Assembly: GCA_905235715.1 (NCBI GenBank)
Contig: CAJONB010000003.1
Location: 1-41,102 of the forward strand
DNA: 41,102 nt
Source of the DNA: an uncultured Ruminococcus sp.
GTDB lineage: Bacteria; Bacillota; Clostridia; Oscillospirales; Acutalibacteraceae
Direction of reading: 5' to 3'
Shown: piece by piece, positions 33,824-40,103 of the stretch
Layout: each line of letters starts with the position of its first letter
Position numbering within the stretch: position 1 is the stretch's first letter
Translations under genes and position numbers: made by a program
Notes under the pieces: generated by a model
What the model saw: the letters and a program-made list of their open reading frames with translations, nothing else
The model's database searches: none
What the model was told of the DNA's origin: nothing

Positions 33824-33858
33824 AGCACAGCGTAACCAAACATTACGCTGTGCTTTTT
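33824..33858. terminator. Bidirectional terminator of xth and rqcH
   Basis: 12-bp stem AGCACAGCGTAA (33824-33835), 7-base loop, TTACGCTGTGCT (33843-33854), TTTT. The minus strand tail is less T-rich. Confidence 0.85.
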
Positions 33859-35549
33859 CATAACAGTATCTCTTTTTTCGGAGTGACATAAACCGTCTTG
33901 TAGTTAACGTAAATCACCTTGCCGGGCTTTGCGCCGGCGGGCTTGCTGACATTCCTGACGGCGGTATAATCGACGGGTACCTGCGCGCTGTCCTTCGCCT
34001 TGGAGTGCGCCGCGGCAATCTGTGCCGCTTCAAGAATCGCCGTGCCGCTGACCTCTCTGCCGTCCGAAACAATAATCACGTGCGTGCCGTGGATGTTCTT
34101 CGTGTGCAGCCAGATATCGCTTTTGCGCGCGGTGCGCAGGGTCAGCGTATCGTTCTGGACATTGTTGCGCCCGACCAGAATCCGGAAGCCGTCGGAGCTT
34201 TGGTACTCAATCGGCGGCAGGGGCTTATCCTTGCGCTTTGCGCCCTTGACGGGACGCAAATAGCCCTGCTCGCGCAGCTCGGCGCGAATCGCGGACAGCT
34301 CCGCCTCAGTCTCGCAACGCGACAGCATATCCTGCACGCTCTCGATATATTCCAGCTCCTGCGACGCTTTCGCAATCTGCGCGGTGAGCATGGTCTCGCG
34401 GGTTTTCGCCTTGTTGTACTCCTTGTAATACCGCTGGGCGTTCATCGCGGGAGTGATTGCGGGATTCAGCGGAATCGTGATCGGCGCGTTATCCTCGGCG
34501 TAGTAATTCTCTACCGTCGCAGAGGACGCGCCCTTCTCTATCCGGTACAGGTTCGCCTGCAATAAATCGCCCTTGATTCTAAGCTGTTCGCGGTCGGCGC
34601 ATTTCTTCAAATCCGCCTTTTGCAGATTGATTTTGCGCGCGAGGCGGTCGACGGTATTCGACAGCAGACGGTTGAGGTCTGCGGACTTCGCCTTCATCCG
34701 CGCAAGACGGTCGCGGTCGGAGAAGAACGAGTCGAGCAGCTCGGAATAGGTATCGAAGTGTTTTATTTTCAGCGCGCCGCCGTACTGACGGATATCCATG
34801 AAGCAAAAATCCATCGGCGCACCGTCGGATTTATAGACGAGGGTCGGCTGACCCATGCCGTTTTCGACCTGCTCCTTGAGCGCTTCAATCACCGCGTCAA
34901 GTCCCTCGCTCTGCGCGCGGAATGCGACCTCACGCGCAATGATTGGGGAGATTCCCTGAATGGTATTCAGCACCGCTCTGTCGTCGCCGCCGAGGTCGAT
35001 AATGCGGCGGCAGATTTCGCTGACGGATGCTTCCTCGATACATAGCTTATCCTGCATCGGCGGGAGGGTATAGGGCAGCTTCGGAAGCAGGACGCGTTCC
35101 TCGGACTCGGAGAAGTCGATGCGCTTGATTGAGTCAATCACGCTGCCGTCGCCGCCGGTGAGAATCGCGTTGGAGTAGCGCCCCATGATTTCGATATACA
35201 GCCGCAGCATTTCACGGTCGCCGATTTCGTTCAGCGCGTCGAAATGCAGACAGAGGATACGCTCGTTCTTCGGCTGGGAAATCTCGCTCAGCCGCGCGCC
35301 GCCGAGGCGTTTTCTCAGCAGCATACACATCATCGGCGGGACGGGCGGATTCTCAATCGAGCAGGCGGAGATATGGACGCGCGGTGAATCGGACAGGCGA
35401 ATCAGCAGCTTCTTCACACCCTCCTGCGTGCGGAACGCAAACACCAGTTCATCCCGTGCGGGCTGATAAATCTGATTGACTCTTGCCCCGAGCAGGTTCG
35501 CTCTCAGTTCCTTTTTGACCATCGTCATCATAATGCCGTCAAACGCCAT
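33858..35549 (-). CDS. rqcH: NFACT protein RqcH (Rqc2 homologue)
   Basis: 563 residues from the ATG at 35549, with GGGAGGTG 6 bases upstream; an in-frame upstream GTG-type start is not needed. RqcH binds stalled 50S-nascent chain complexes and drives C-terminal Ala tailing in ribosome quality control; older annotations call it fibronectin-binding protein. NFACT-N domain (about 1-220, MAFDGIMMTMVKKEL, LVFAFRTQ), helix-hairpin-helix (about 170-200, ISPIIAREVAFRA), long coiled coil (about 270-420), and NFACT-R domain with LVGRNNVQND and DIWLHTKNIHGTHVII (about 450-500). Single gene. Confidence 0.95.
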   Translation of the reverse strand: MAFDGIMMTMVKKELRANLLGARVNQIYQPARDELVFAFRTQEGVKKLLIRLSDSPRVHISACSIENPPVPPMMCMLLRKRLGGARLSEISQPKNERILCLHFDALNEIGDREMLRLYIEIMGRYSNAILTGGDGSVIDSIKRIDFSESEERVLLPKLPYTLPPMQDKLCIEEASVSEICRRIIDLGGDDRAVLNTIQGISPIIAREVAFRAQSEGLDAVIEALKEQVENGMGQPTLVYKSDGAPMDFCFMDIRQYGGALKIKHFDTYSELLDSFFSDRDRLARMKAKSADLNRLLSNTVDRLARKINLQKADLKKCADREQLRIKGDLLQANLYRIEKGASSATVENYYAEDNAPITIPLNPAITPAMNAQRYYKEYNKAKTRETMLTAQIAKASQELEYIESVQDMLSRCETEAELSAIRAELREQGYLRPVKGAKRKDKPLPPIEYQSSDGFRILVGRNNVQNDTLTLRTARKSDIWLHTKNIHGTHVIIVSDGREVSGTAILEAAQIAAAHSKAKDSAQVPVDYTAVRNVSKPAGAKPGKVIYVNYKTVYVTPKKEILL

Positions 35550-35609
35550 ATTCTCACCTCCCAATCCGGTAAATTCTCTGAAATCTTTATTACGATATTG
35601 TCGCAGTTA

Positions 35610-35638
35610 TTTACATTCCGCTATATATTTGCTATATT
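35610..35638 (+). promoter_or_regulatory. Promoter of the candidate toxin mRNA
   Basis: TTTACA (35610-35615), 17 bases, TATATT (35633-35638). Predicted start about 35645, followed by CAAGGAGCTATCC, which is nearly repeated at the start of the minus-strand RNA. Confidence 0.65.
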
Positions 35639-35679
35639 GTTTCTGCAAGGAGCTATCCACATATACGGTAGGCGGTTAA

Positions 35680-35762
35680 CCCTCTGCTGACGAACGTCAT
35701 TACAGAGGGACTGTGACCCTCTGTTTACATAGAAACCCTGCGGGGAATTTGTATATAGAGGG
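35680..35762 (+). promoter_or_regulatory. Candidate translational switch in the toxin leader
   Basis: Four blocks: a CCCTCTG (35680-35686), b CAGAGGG (35703-35709), a' CCCTCTG (35717-35723), b' AGAGGG (35757-35762). b' is the Shine-Dalgarno of the ORF at 35770. Pairing a:b plus a':b' would hide the ribosome site; pairing b:a' would free it. Helix a:b is supported by an inner TGAC-GAAC-GTCA pairing. Confidence 0.55.
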
Positions 35763-35769
35763 TGATAGC

Positions 35770-35862
35770 ATGGAAATGTATTTCATTTTCGCGCGCGCTC
35801 ATACTCTTATATTCCATCGGATTTATACTGAGTATAAAGAAATAACCGCCCATCTGCACTAA
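35770..35862 (+). CDS. Candidate holin-like (Hol_Tox-type) small toxin, probably frameshifted as read
   Basis: ATG at 35770 with GAGGGTG 5 bases upstream gives a 30-residue peptide, MEMYFIFARAHTLIFHRIYT..., that runs into the terminator stem. The +1 frame from 35795 instead reads ALILLYSIGFILSIKK and stops at TAA (35843-35845) exactly before the CCGCCC stem, the arrangement I know from short holin-like toxin genes of Firmicutes. One more CG in the (CG)4 run at 35790-35797 would join the two into a 25-residue membrane peptide, MEMYFIFARALILLYSIGFI plus LSIKK. So it is either decayed, phase-variable or a sequencing error. Expected location if made: cytoplasmic membrane. Identification rests on architecture, not on a database match. 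Confidence 0.45.
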   Translation: MEMYFIFARAHTLIFHRIYTEYKEITAHLH

Positions 35863-35923
35863 GGGCGGTTGTTTCAAGAAATAACCAATCATAGGGCTAA
35901 CCGTCTATCGGATAACTCCTTGT
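35836..35923 (-). ncRNA. Candidate antisense RNA (type I antitoxin)
   Basis: From the strong minus-strand promoter at 35930-35957 transcription would begin near 35923 with TACAAGGAGTTATCCGATAG and stop after the shared terminator, giving about 80-90 nt. It would be complementary to the 3' end of the toxin mRNA. It contains GACGGTTAGCCC, matching the conserved CGGCTAACCG-type sequence seen downstream of holin-like toxin genes. Alternative: it is the attenuated leader of rqcH, 300 bases further on. Confidence 0.5.
35844..35870. terminator. Shared bidirectional terminator of the toxin/antisense pair
   Basis: AACCGCCC (35844-35851), 11-base loop, GGGCGGTT (35863-35870). Plus-strand tail GTTTC; minus-strand tail ATTTCTTTAT. 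Both convergent transcripts would end here, with fully complementary 3' ends. Confidence 0.75.
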
Positions 35924-35929
35924 ATTTAT

Positions 35930-35957
35930 ATTATAGCAAGTATATGTGATATGTCAA
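35930..35957 (-). promoter_or_regulatory. Strong promoter of the antisense RNA
   Basis: Minus strand: TTGACA (35952-35957), 16-base spacer, TATAAT (35930-35935). Both hexamers are perfect consensus. It begins 4 bases after the rlmH stop codon. Confidence 0.85.
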
Positions 35958-35960
35958 GGC

Positions 35961-36440
35961 TTATTTATGATATTTTGACCCGCGGGAGATCTGGAACGCG
36001 CGGTAGATTTGCTCGAGCAGCATCACGCGGCACAGCTGGTGCGGGAAGGTCATCTTCCCCATGCTCAGGCAAAAGTCGGCGCGGGCTTTCAGCGCATCGG
36101 ACAAGCCCCACGAGCCGCCGATGATGAAGTCGACCGTGCTCGCGGTCTGCTGAATCTCCTCCAGTCTTTCGGACAGCTCCTCGGAGCTGATATTCTTCCC
36201 CTCGACGCACATCGCAATCACGTAATCTCCCTTGCAGATTTTCGCGAGAATCCGCTCGCTTTCAGCGGTGATTGTCTGCCGGATTTCCGCGGCGGAGGGG
36301 TTCTCCCCCACCCGCTCCTCGGGCAGCTCAACGATGTTCAGCTTACAGAGGGGCTTCATTCTTTTTACGTATTCTTCTACAGCGTCGCGCAGATAGCTCT
36401 CCTTGAGCTTGCCGACGCAGAACAGATTCACACTCAGCAT
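35961..36440 (-). CDS. rlmH: 23S rRNA pseudouridine-1915 N3-methyltransferase RlmH
   Basis: 159 residues, SPOUT fold with trefoil knot. It methylates pseudouridine 1915 in helix 69 of 23S rRNA using S-adenosylmethionine. SAM-binding knot elements: VIAMCVEGKNISSEEL (about 73-88) and FIIGGSWGLSDALKARAD (about 103-120); the C-terminus QISRGSKYHK carries the conserved Tyr-His. AGGTG precedes the ATG. It starts 7 bases after yycJ, so they form an operon. Confidence 0.97.
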   Translation of the reverse strand: MLSVNLFCVGKLKESYLRDAVEEYVKRMKPLCKLNIVELPEERVGENPSAAEIRQTITAESERILAKICKGDYVIAMCVEGKNISSEELSERLEEIQQTASTVDFIIGGSWGLSDALKARADFCLSMGKMTFPHQLCRVMLLEQIYRAFQISRGSKYHK

Positions 36441-36447
36441 AATTCAC

Positions 36448-37236
36448 CTAAAAGGTCACGGATTTTCCGTTGGTTTCGATGGGCGCAACGTCAATCGTAT
36501 AGTCGGTATCGACCGTCATTCCCGCGGCATTCAGCGATTGAACCGATTCGCTGACGGCAAGCGAGGGCAGGTTATTCTCGGGGCTGAGATGTCCGAGAAT
36601 GATGCGCGTCAGTCCCGCTTCGACAAACGCGGGCAGCGCCTCGGCACAGGCGGGGTTGGAAAGATGCCCGCTGTCGGAGAGGATGCGCTGCTTCAGGACG
36701 TAGGGATACGGCCCGTTTTTAAGCATATTCAAATCGTGGTTGGACTCCACGACGGCAAGGTTGGAATGTGCAAGCGCCGTCTTTGCACTTTCGGTCAGAT
36801 AGCCGGTATCGGTAATGATACTCAGCCGTCTGGCGTCGGGCGTTTCGATAAAATACCCGCAGCTCTCGGCGGCGTCGTGTGAGGTTTCGACGCGTTCGAC
36901 GCGGAAGTCGGCGGTTTCCGTCACATCCTCAATCACATTCAGGCGTGCGCAGGCAGGCACCTTGTCACCGCGGACAAGCTCGTCCAGCGTTCCCTTCGTC
37001 GCGTAAAGCGGAATATCATAGCGCTTGAGCATCACCTTGAGGGCGCTGATGTGGTCGGTGTGTTCATGGGTAATGAACAGCGCGCGGACGTCGCCGAGCG
37101 ATAAGCCATTCACAGACATTGCCGCCTCAAGCTGTTTGAGGTTGCGTCCCGCGTCAACGAGAATCGCCGTGCGGTTGCCCTGTATGTAATAGGAATTGCC
37201 CTTGCTGGACGAAAAAAGCGGTACGATTTTAGCCAT
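36448..37236 (-). CDS. yycJ: MBL-fold metallohydrolase YycJ (WalJ-like)
   Basis: 262 residues. Metallo-beta-lactamase fold with the metal motif FITHEHTDHISAL (about 54-66), further His/Asp in SDSGHLSNPACAEAL and ILGHLSPENN. YycJ/WalJ is a DNA-related 5'-exonuclease-like protein encoded beside the WalRK system in many Firmicutes; here walRK is absent but rlmH, another member of that neighbourhood, follows directly. TTGGAG is upstream of the ATG. Cytoplasmic. Confidence 0.93.
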   Translation of the reverse strand: MAKIVPLFSSSKGNSYYIQGNRTAILVDAGRNLKQLEAAMSVNGLSLGDVRALFITHEHTDHISALKVMLKRYDIPLYATKGTLDELVRGDKVPACARLNVIEDVTETADFRVERVETSHDAAESCGYFIETPDARRLSIITDTGYLTESAKTALAHSNLAVVESNHDLNMLKNGPYPYVLKQRILSDSGHLSNPACAEALPAFVEAGLTRIILGHLSPENNLPSLAVSESVQSLNAAGMTVDTDYTIDVAPIETNGKSVTF

Positions 37237-37255
37237 GTATTTACTCCAAACAGTA

Positions 37256-37311
37256 TCAGGTGCGGGTGTTCCCGCCCTTCACTCTTCATTCTTCACTCTT
37301 AACTCTTCACT
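37256..37311. repeat. Type 1 hairpin (inverted orientation) with CTTCACT heptads
   Basis: GCGGG-TGTT-CCCGC (37262-37275) preceded by ATCAGGT and followed by CCTTCACTCTTCATTCTTCA and more 7-base units. On the minus strand it matches the type 1 consensus with a changed loop. Confidence 0.7.
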
Positions 37312-37335
37312 AAAAAAGGGCACCTAAGTGCCCTT
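37312..37335 (-). terminator. Terminator of murA
   Basis: Minus strand: AAGGGCAC (37328-37335), loop TTAG, GTGCCCTT (37316-37323), continuing TTTTA; just past the murA stop. Confidence 0.92.
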
Positions 37336-37338
37336 ATA

Positions 37339-38637
37339 TTATGCTGTTGTTGCGGCATCTTCCTTATCGGGGAAATAAACCTTCTTGATATCCGCGCCGA
37401 GCGACTGGAACTTGGTAACGACATCCGAGTAGCCGCGCTCGATATAGCTGATATTGCTGATGTTGGTGGTCCCCTCGGCAACCAGTCCCGCAATCAGCAT
37501 CGCCGCGCCTGCGCGCAGGTCGGTCGCCTTGACGGGAGCGGCAGTCAGATGACCGCCCTCGATAATCGCCAGCCGTCCCTCGACCGAGATATTCGCGCCC
37601 ATACGGACAAGCTCGCTGACATACTGGTAACGGTTATCCCATACGCTCTCGTTGACGATGGAGGTACCCTTGACGGTGGTCAGCAGCGCCACAAACTGGG
37701 GCTGGCAGTCGGTCGGGAAGCCCGGGTGGGGCATGGTCTTGATATTCACGCGGGTCAGCGGACGCTGTGTCGCGTCGACGATGACCGCCTCGTCGTATTC
37801 GTCAATCTCACAGCCCATCTCGCGCAGCTTGGAGGAAATGCTCTCAAGGTGCTTGGGGGTGATATTACGGACGGTGACGGAGTATTTACCCCTTGTCGCG
37901 GCGGCGGCAGCCATGTAGGTGCCCGCCTCAATCTGGTCGGGGATGATGGAATAGGTCACGCCGTGCAGATAGTCGACGCCGCGGATTTTGATAACGTCGG
38001 TACCTGCGCCGCGGATATTCGCGCCCATGGAGTTGAGGAAGTTCGCGAGGTCAACGATATGCGGCTCCTTGGCGGCGTTCTCGATAATCGTCTGACCCTC
38101 CGCCTTGACAGCGGCGAGCATGATGTTGATGGTCGAACCGACGGACACGGTATCAAAATAAATCCGTGCGCCGTGGAAGGATTCGGTCGCGTCGAGGTCG
38201 ATGATCGCACCGTTGATCAGTTCATTCTTCGCGCCCATCAGCTGGAAGCCCTTCAAATGCTGGTCAATCGGACGGACGCCGAAGTTACAGCCGCCGGGAA
38301 GGGCGACCTTCGCCTGATGAAAGCGTCCGAGTAAAGCGCCGAGCAGATAGTACGACGCGCGCATTTTTCGCACGCTGTCCTCTGTTGCTTCAAAGGTGTT
38401 GATGGGGCGGGGGTCGATATCGAGGGTATTCTTATCGACGCGCCGTACCATCGCGCCCATATCGCGGAGGATATTGGCGATAACGCTGACGTCGGAGATA
38501 TTCGGTATATTTTCAATGCGGCACGGCTCGTCGCAGAGAACAACGCCGGGGATAATCGCCACGGCGGCGTTCTTAGCGCCGCTGACAGTGACCTCTCCGC
38601 AGAGAGGCTTGCCGCCTGTAATCATGATTTTTTCCAA
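37339..38637 (-). CDS. murA: UDP-N-acetylglucosamine 1-carboxyvinyltransferase MurA
   Basis: 432 residues, EPSP synthase-like inside-out barrel. First committed step of peptidoglycan synthesis: enolpyruvyl transfer from PEP to UDP-GlcNAc. N-terminal VSGAKNAAVAIIP (about 18-30, Lys 22) and the catalytic loop LPGGCNFGVRPID (113-125); Cys 117 is the residue alkylated by fosfomycin, so this enzyme is of the sensitive type. Start is TTG at 38637 with GGGAG 8 bases upstream, giving MEKIMITGGK as in the family; ATG at 38625 is the alternative. Monocistronic. Confidence 0.96.
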   Translation of the reverse strand: MEKIMITGGKPLCGEVTVSGAKNAAVAIIPGVVLCDEPCRIENIPNISDVSVIANILRDMGAMVRRVDKNTLDIDPRPINTFEATEDSVRKMRASYYLLGALLGRFHQAKVALPGGCNFGVRPIDQHLKGFQLMGAKNELINGAIIDLDATESFHGARIYFDTVSVGSTINIMLAAVKAEGQTIIENAAKEPHIVDLANFLNSMGANIRGAGTDVIKIRGVDYLHGVTYSIIPDQIEAGTYMAAAAATRGKYSVTVRNITPKHLESISSKLREMGCEIDEYDEAVIVDATQRPLTRVNIKTMPHPGFPTDCQPQFVALLTTVKGTSIVNESVWDNRYQYVSELVRMGANISVEGRLAIIEGGHLTAAPVKATDLRAGAAMLIAGLVAEGTTNISNISYIERGYSDVVTKFQSLGADIKKVYFPDKEDAATTA

Positions 38638-38716
38638 ATCCTACACTCCCTGAGAGTTTCTATCGGAACAAGGACGCTGCAGTAAAGAAAATCCTTGTAT
38701 TTATGGTGCAATAAAG

Positions 38717-38767
38717 TAACGCAACTGTCTATTGCGTTATATTAAAGATAATACAAAGGAGTGTCAA
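38717..38767 (-). promoter_or_regulatory. Promoter of murA with operator-like dyad at the start site
   Basis: Minus strand: TTGACA (38762-38767), 17 bases, TAATAT (38739-38744). A perfect 8-bp inverted repeat, TAACGCAA-CTGTCTA-TTGCGTTA (38717-38739), covers the predicted start. The leader is about 95 bases. The rest of the 355-base gap is AT-rich and shows nothing else except the repeat at 38939. Confidence 0.75.
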
Positions 38768-38934
38768 TGTCAACCGAAAAAAAGTTTTGTAATTAATTTT
38801 GGTTATATTGTATGTAATTTCTCGGCGGGTATGTTGGATTTTTCTATATTTATTATTCTTTTATGTAATTATTTTGTAATTAAATTTCGTATGAGATACA
38901 AACCTGTCGCATGGAAAAGTACGGCTTTTTCTAT

Positions 38935-38990
38935 GGGTGAGGGCGAAGCCCTCCCATCACTCTTCACTCTTCGCTTTTCACTCTTCACTC
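38935..38990. repeat. Small hairpin with CACTCTT heptads
   Basis: GAGGGC-GAA-GCCCTC (38939-38953) followed by CATCACTCTTCACTCTTCGC and further heptads to the comM stop. Similar in design to the type 1 composites but with a different stem. Confidence 0.6.
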
Positions 38991-38992
38991 AT

Positions 38993-39550
38993 TCAGCCGT
39001 GCCAGTATTTACGGTCGAGGGTGCGGTACTGGATAGCCTCGCTGATGTGCGAGGCGCGGATGATTTCGCTTTGGTCGAGGTCGGCGATCGTGCGCGCGAC
39101 CTTGACGATTCTGTCGTAGGCGCGGGCAGTCAGGTTGAGCTTGTCGAAAGCGTTCTTCAGCATCCTGTCGGCACGGTCATCCATTTGGCAGACCTCTTCA
39201 AACTGCGACGACTCGATTCGGGCGTTGCACTTGGTCGGCGTACCCGCAAAGCGCGCCGTCTGGATACTGCGGGCGGCGTCAACGCGGCTGCGGATGACCT
39301 CGCTCTTTTCCTCGTCCGATTTCGCGGTCAGGTCGTCGTACTCGACGGGCGGCACCTCGATATGGATGTCAATGCGGTCGAGCAGCGGCCCCGACACGCG
39401 GTTGAGGTACTTTTGCACGGCGTTGTCGGTGCAGGAGCACTCCTTTTTCGGATGGTTGTAATAGCCGCACGGACAGGGGTTCATCGCGGCGACCAACATG
39501 AAATTCGCGGGAAAGCTGTAGGCGCCGGTTGCACGGGAGATGGTTACGAC
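38993..39550 (-). pseudogene. comM: ComM-like Mg-chelatase-family ATPase, C-terminal fragment
   Basis: About 186 codons, the last third of a protein usually near 500 residues. It begins abruptly at VVTISRATGAYSFPANFM and keeps the zinc-binding CPCGYYNHPKKECSC, SGPLLDRIDIHIEVPP, and the C-terminal helical SARAYDRIVKVARTIADL-like part (LTARAYDRIVKVARTIADLD), ending QYRTLDRKYWHG. ComM is a hexameric helicase aiding branch migration in natural transformation. The N-terminal Lon-like domain and Walker A are missing because unrelated AT-rich sequence starts at 39542-39550. The longer open frame upstream is not ComM. I infer truncation by contig chimerism rather than a biological fragment. Confidence 0.88.
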
Positions 39551-39764
39551 TTTATTAATGACAGAAGCGGTTATGATGTTATAAGATTTGGTCAAGGAAT
39601 AACAGCTGATATAATAAAAATGGATCGTAGAGAAAATGGAGAACTTGAAATATCCTTTAACGGATATAACGGTAATATAGTAATTGCAGATTATTTTAAT
39701 GATGATAGTACAAAAATAGAAAAGATTATATTTGCTGATAATACAGAAATTTCTCTTGCAAAGC
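39542..39764 (+). pseudogene. Fragment of an RTX/haemolysin-type calcium-binding-related protein
   Basis: Reading from GGT TAC GAC: GYDFINDRSGYDVIRFGQGI, then DIIKMDRRENGELEISFNGY, NIVIADYFNDDSTKIEKIIF and ADNTEISL. This is the pattern of the domain that follows RTX repeats (hydrophobic strand, I-x-D-Y/W-F, I-E-x-I-x-F-A-D-x-T). It has no start or stop of its own: it joins the comM remnant at GGTTACGAC and GC-rich sequence after about 39760. Codon use is extremely AT-rich (ATA, GAT, AAT), unlike both sides. A piece of a secreted toxin-like or adhesin-like protein from another genome. Confidence 0.7.
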
Positions 39765-39784
39765 CCTGTCGAATGTGGTACAAT
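39756..39784 (+). promoter_or_regulatory. Putative promoter upstream of the SLH protein gene
   Basis: TTGCAA (39756-39761), 17 bases, TACAAT (39779-39784). It overlaps the likely junction between the RTX fragment and the GC-rich right segment. Confidence 0.55.
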
Positions 39785-39806
39785 ACTGTCGAGGTAAATA
39801 AGGCAA

Positions 39807-39834
39807 GGCGCGGGGTGTACCCCCACCCCGCGCC
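39807..39834. repeat. GC-rich hairpin in the right segment
   Basis: GGCGCGGGGTG (39807-39817), 6-base loop, CACCCCGCGCC (39824-39834). Different from the type 1 and type 2 hairpins of segment 2. The remaining bases to 40103 contain a palindrome at 40009-40029 (GGGGATAGGG-T-CCCTATCCCC) and no convincing gene. Confidence 0.65.
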
Positions 39835-40103
39835 CCTATGCAGGAGAAAGCCCCTCCCGCACAGCAGAAATCTGCGCCAAGGCCTATTATAACCGCTTTC
39901 ACTCCGAATTGCAAGGGCGGGTTTCATGGGTTTGTGCGTGACAGCTTTCGGCGGTGCAGGACCAGTATCCTGCGCCGCCGACATTTGCCTCAGCGGGAGG
40001 CGTCCAACGGGGATAGGGTCCCTATCCCCCGCGGCGCGTACCGTTGAGGGGCTGTCCGCCCACAGACCCATTTTTCCGCTTTTCGGAGTGAAGGAGGTTT
40101 TCT

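Noticed and set aside
35670..35760. Known riboswitch class in the toxin leader
   Set aside because: The alternating CCCTCT/AGAGGG helices do not match any riboswitch aptamer core I know, and the downstream gene is not metabolic.
35930..35957. Reading the strong minus promoter simply as the rqcH promoter
   Set aside because: Not excluded, but a strong terminator lies about 75 bases downstream and 300 bases remain to rqcH. The convergent promoter and shared terminator favour an antisense RNA; kept as the alternative in the feature.
39551..39826. N-terminal extension of the comM frame on the minus strand
   Set aside because: The translation is the antisense of the AT-rich RTX fragment (Ile/Tyr/Asn-rich) and not ComM.
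38732..39892. 386-codon plus-strand frame spanning comM antisense, the RTX fragment and the right segment
   Set aside because: It runs across at least two apparent junctions and mixes antisense comM with an RTX piece. Only 39542-39764 has a recognisable protein pattern.
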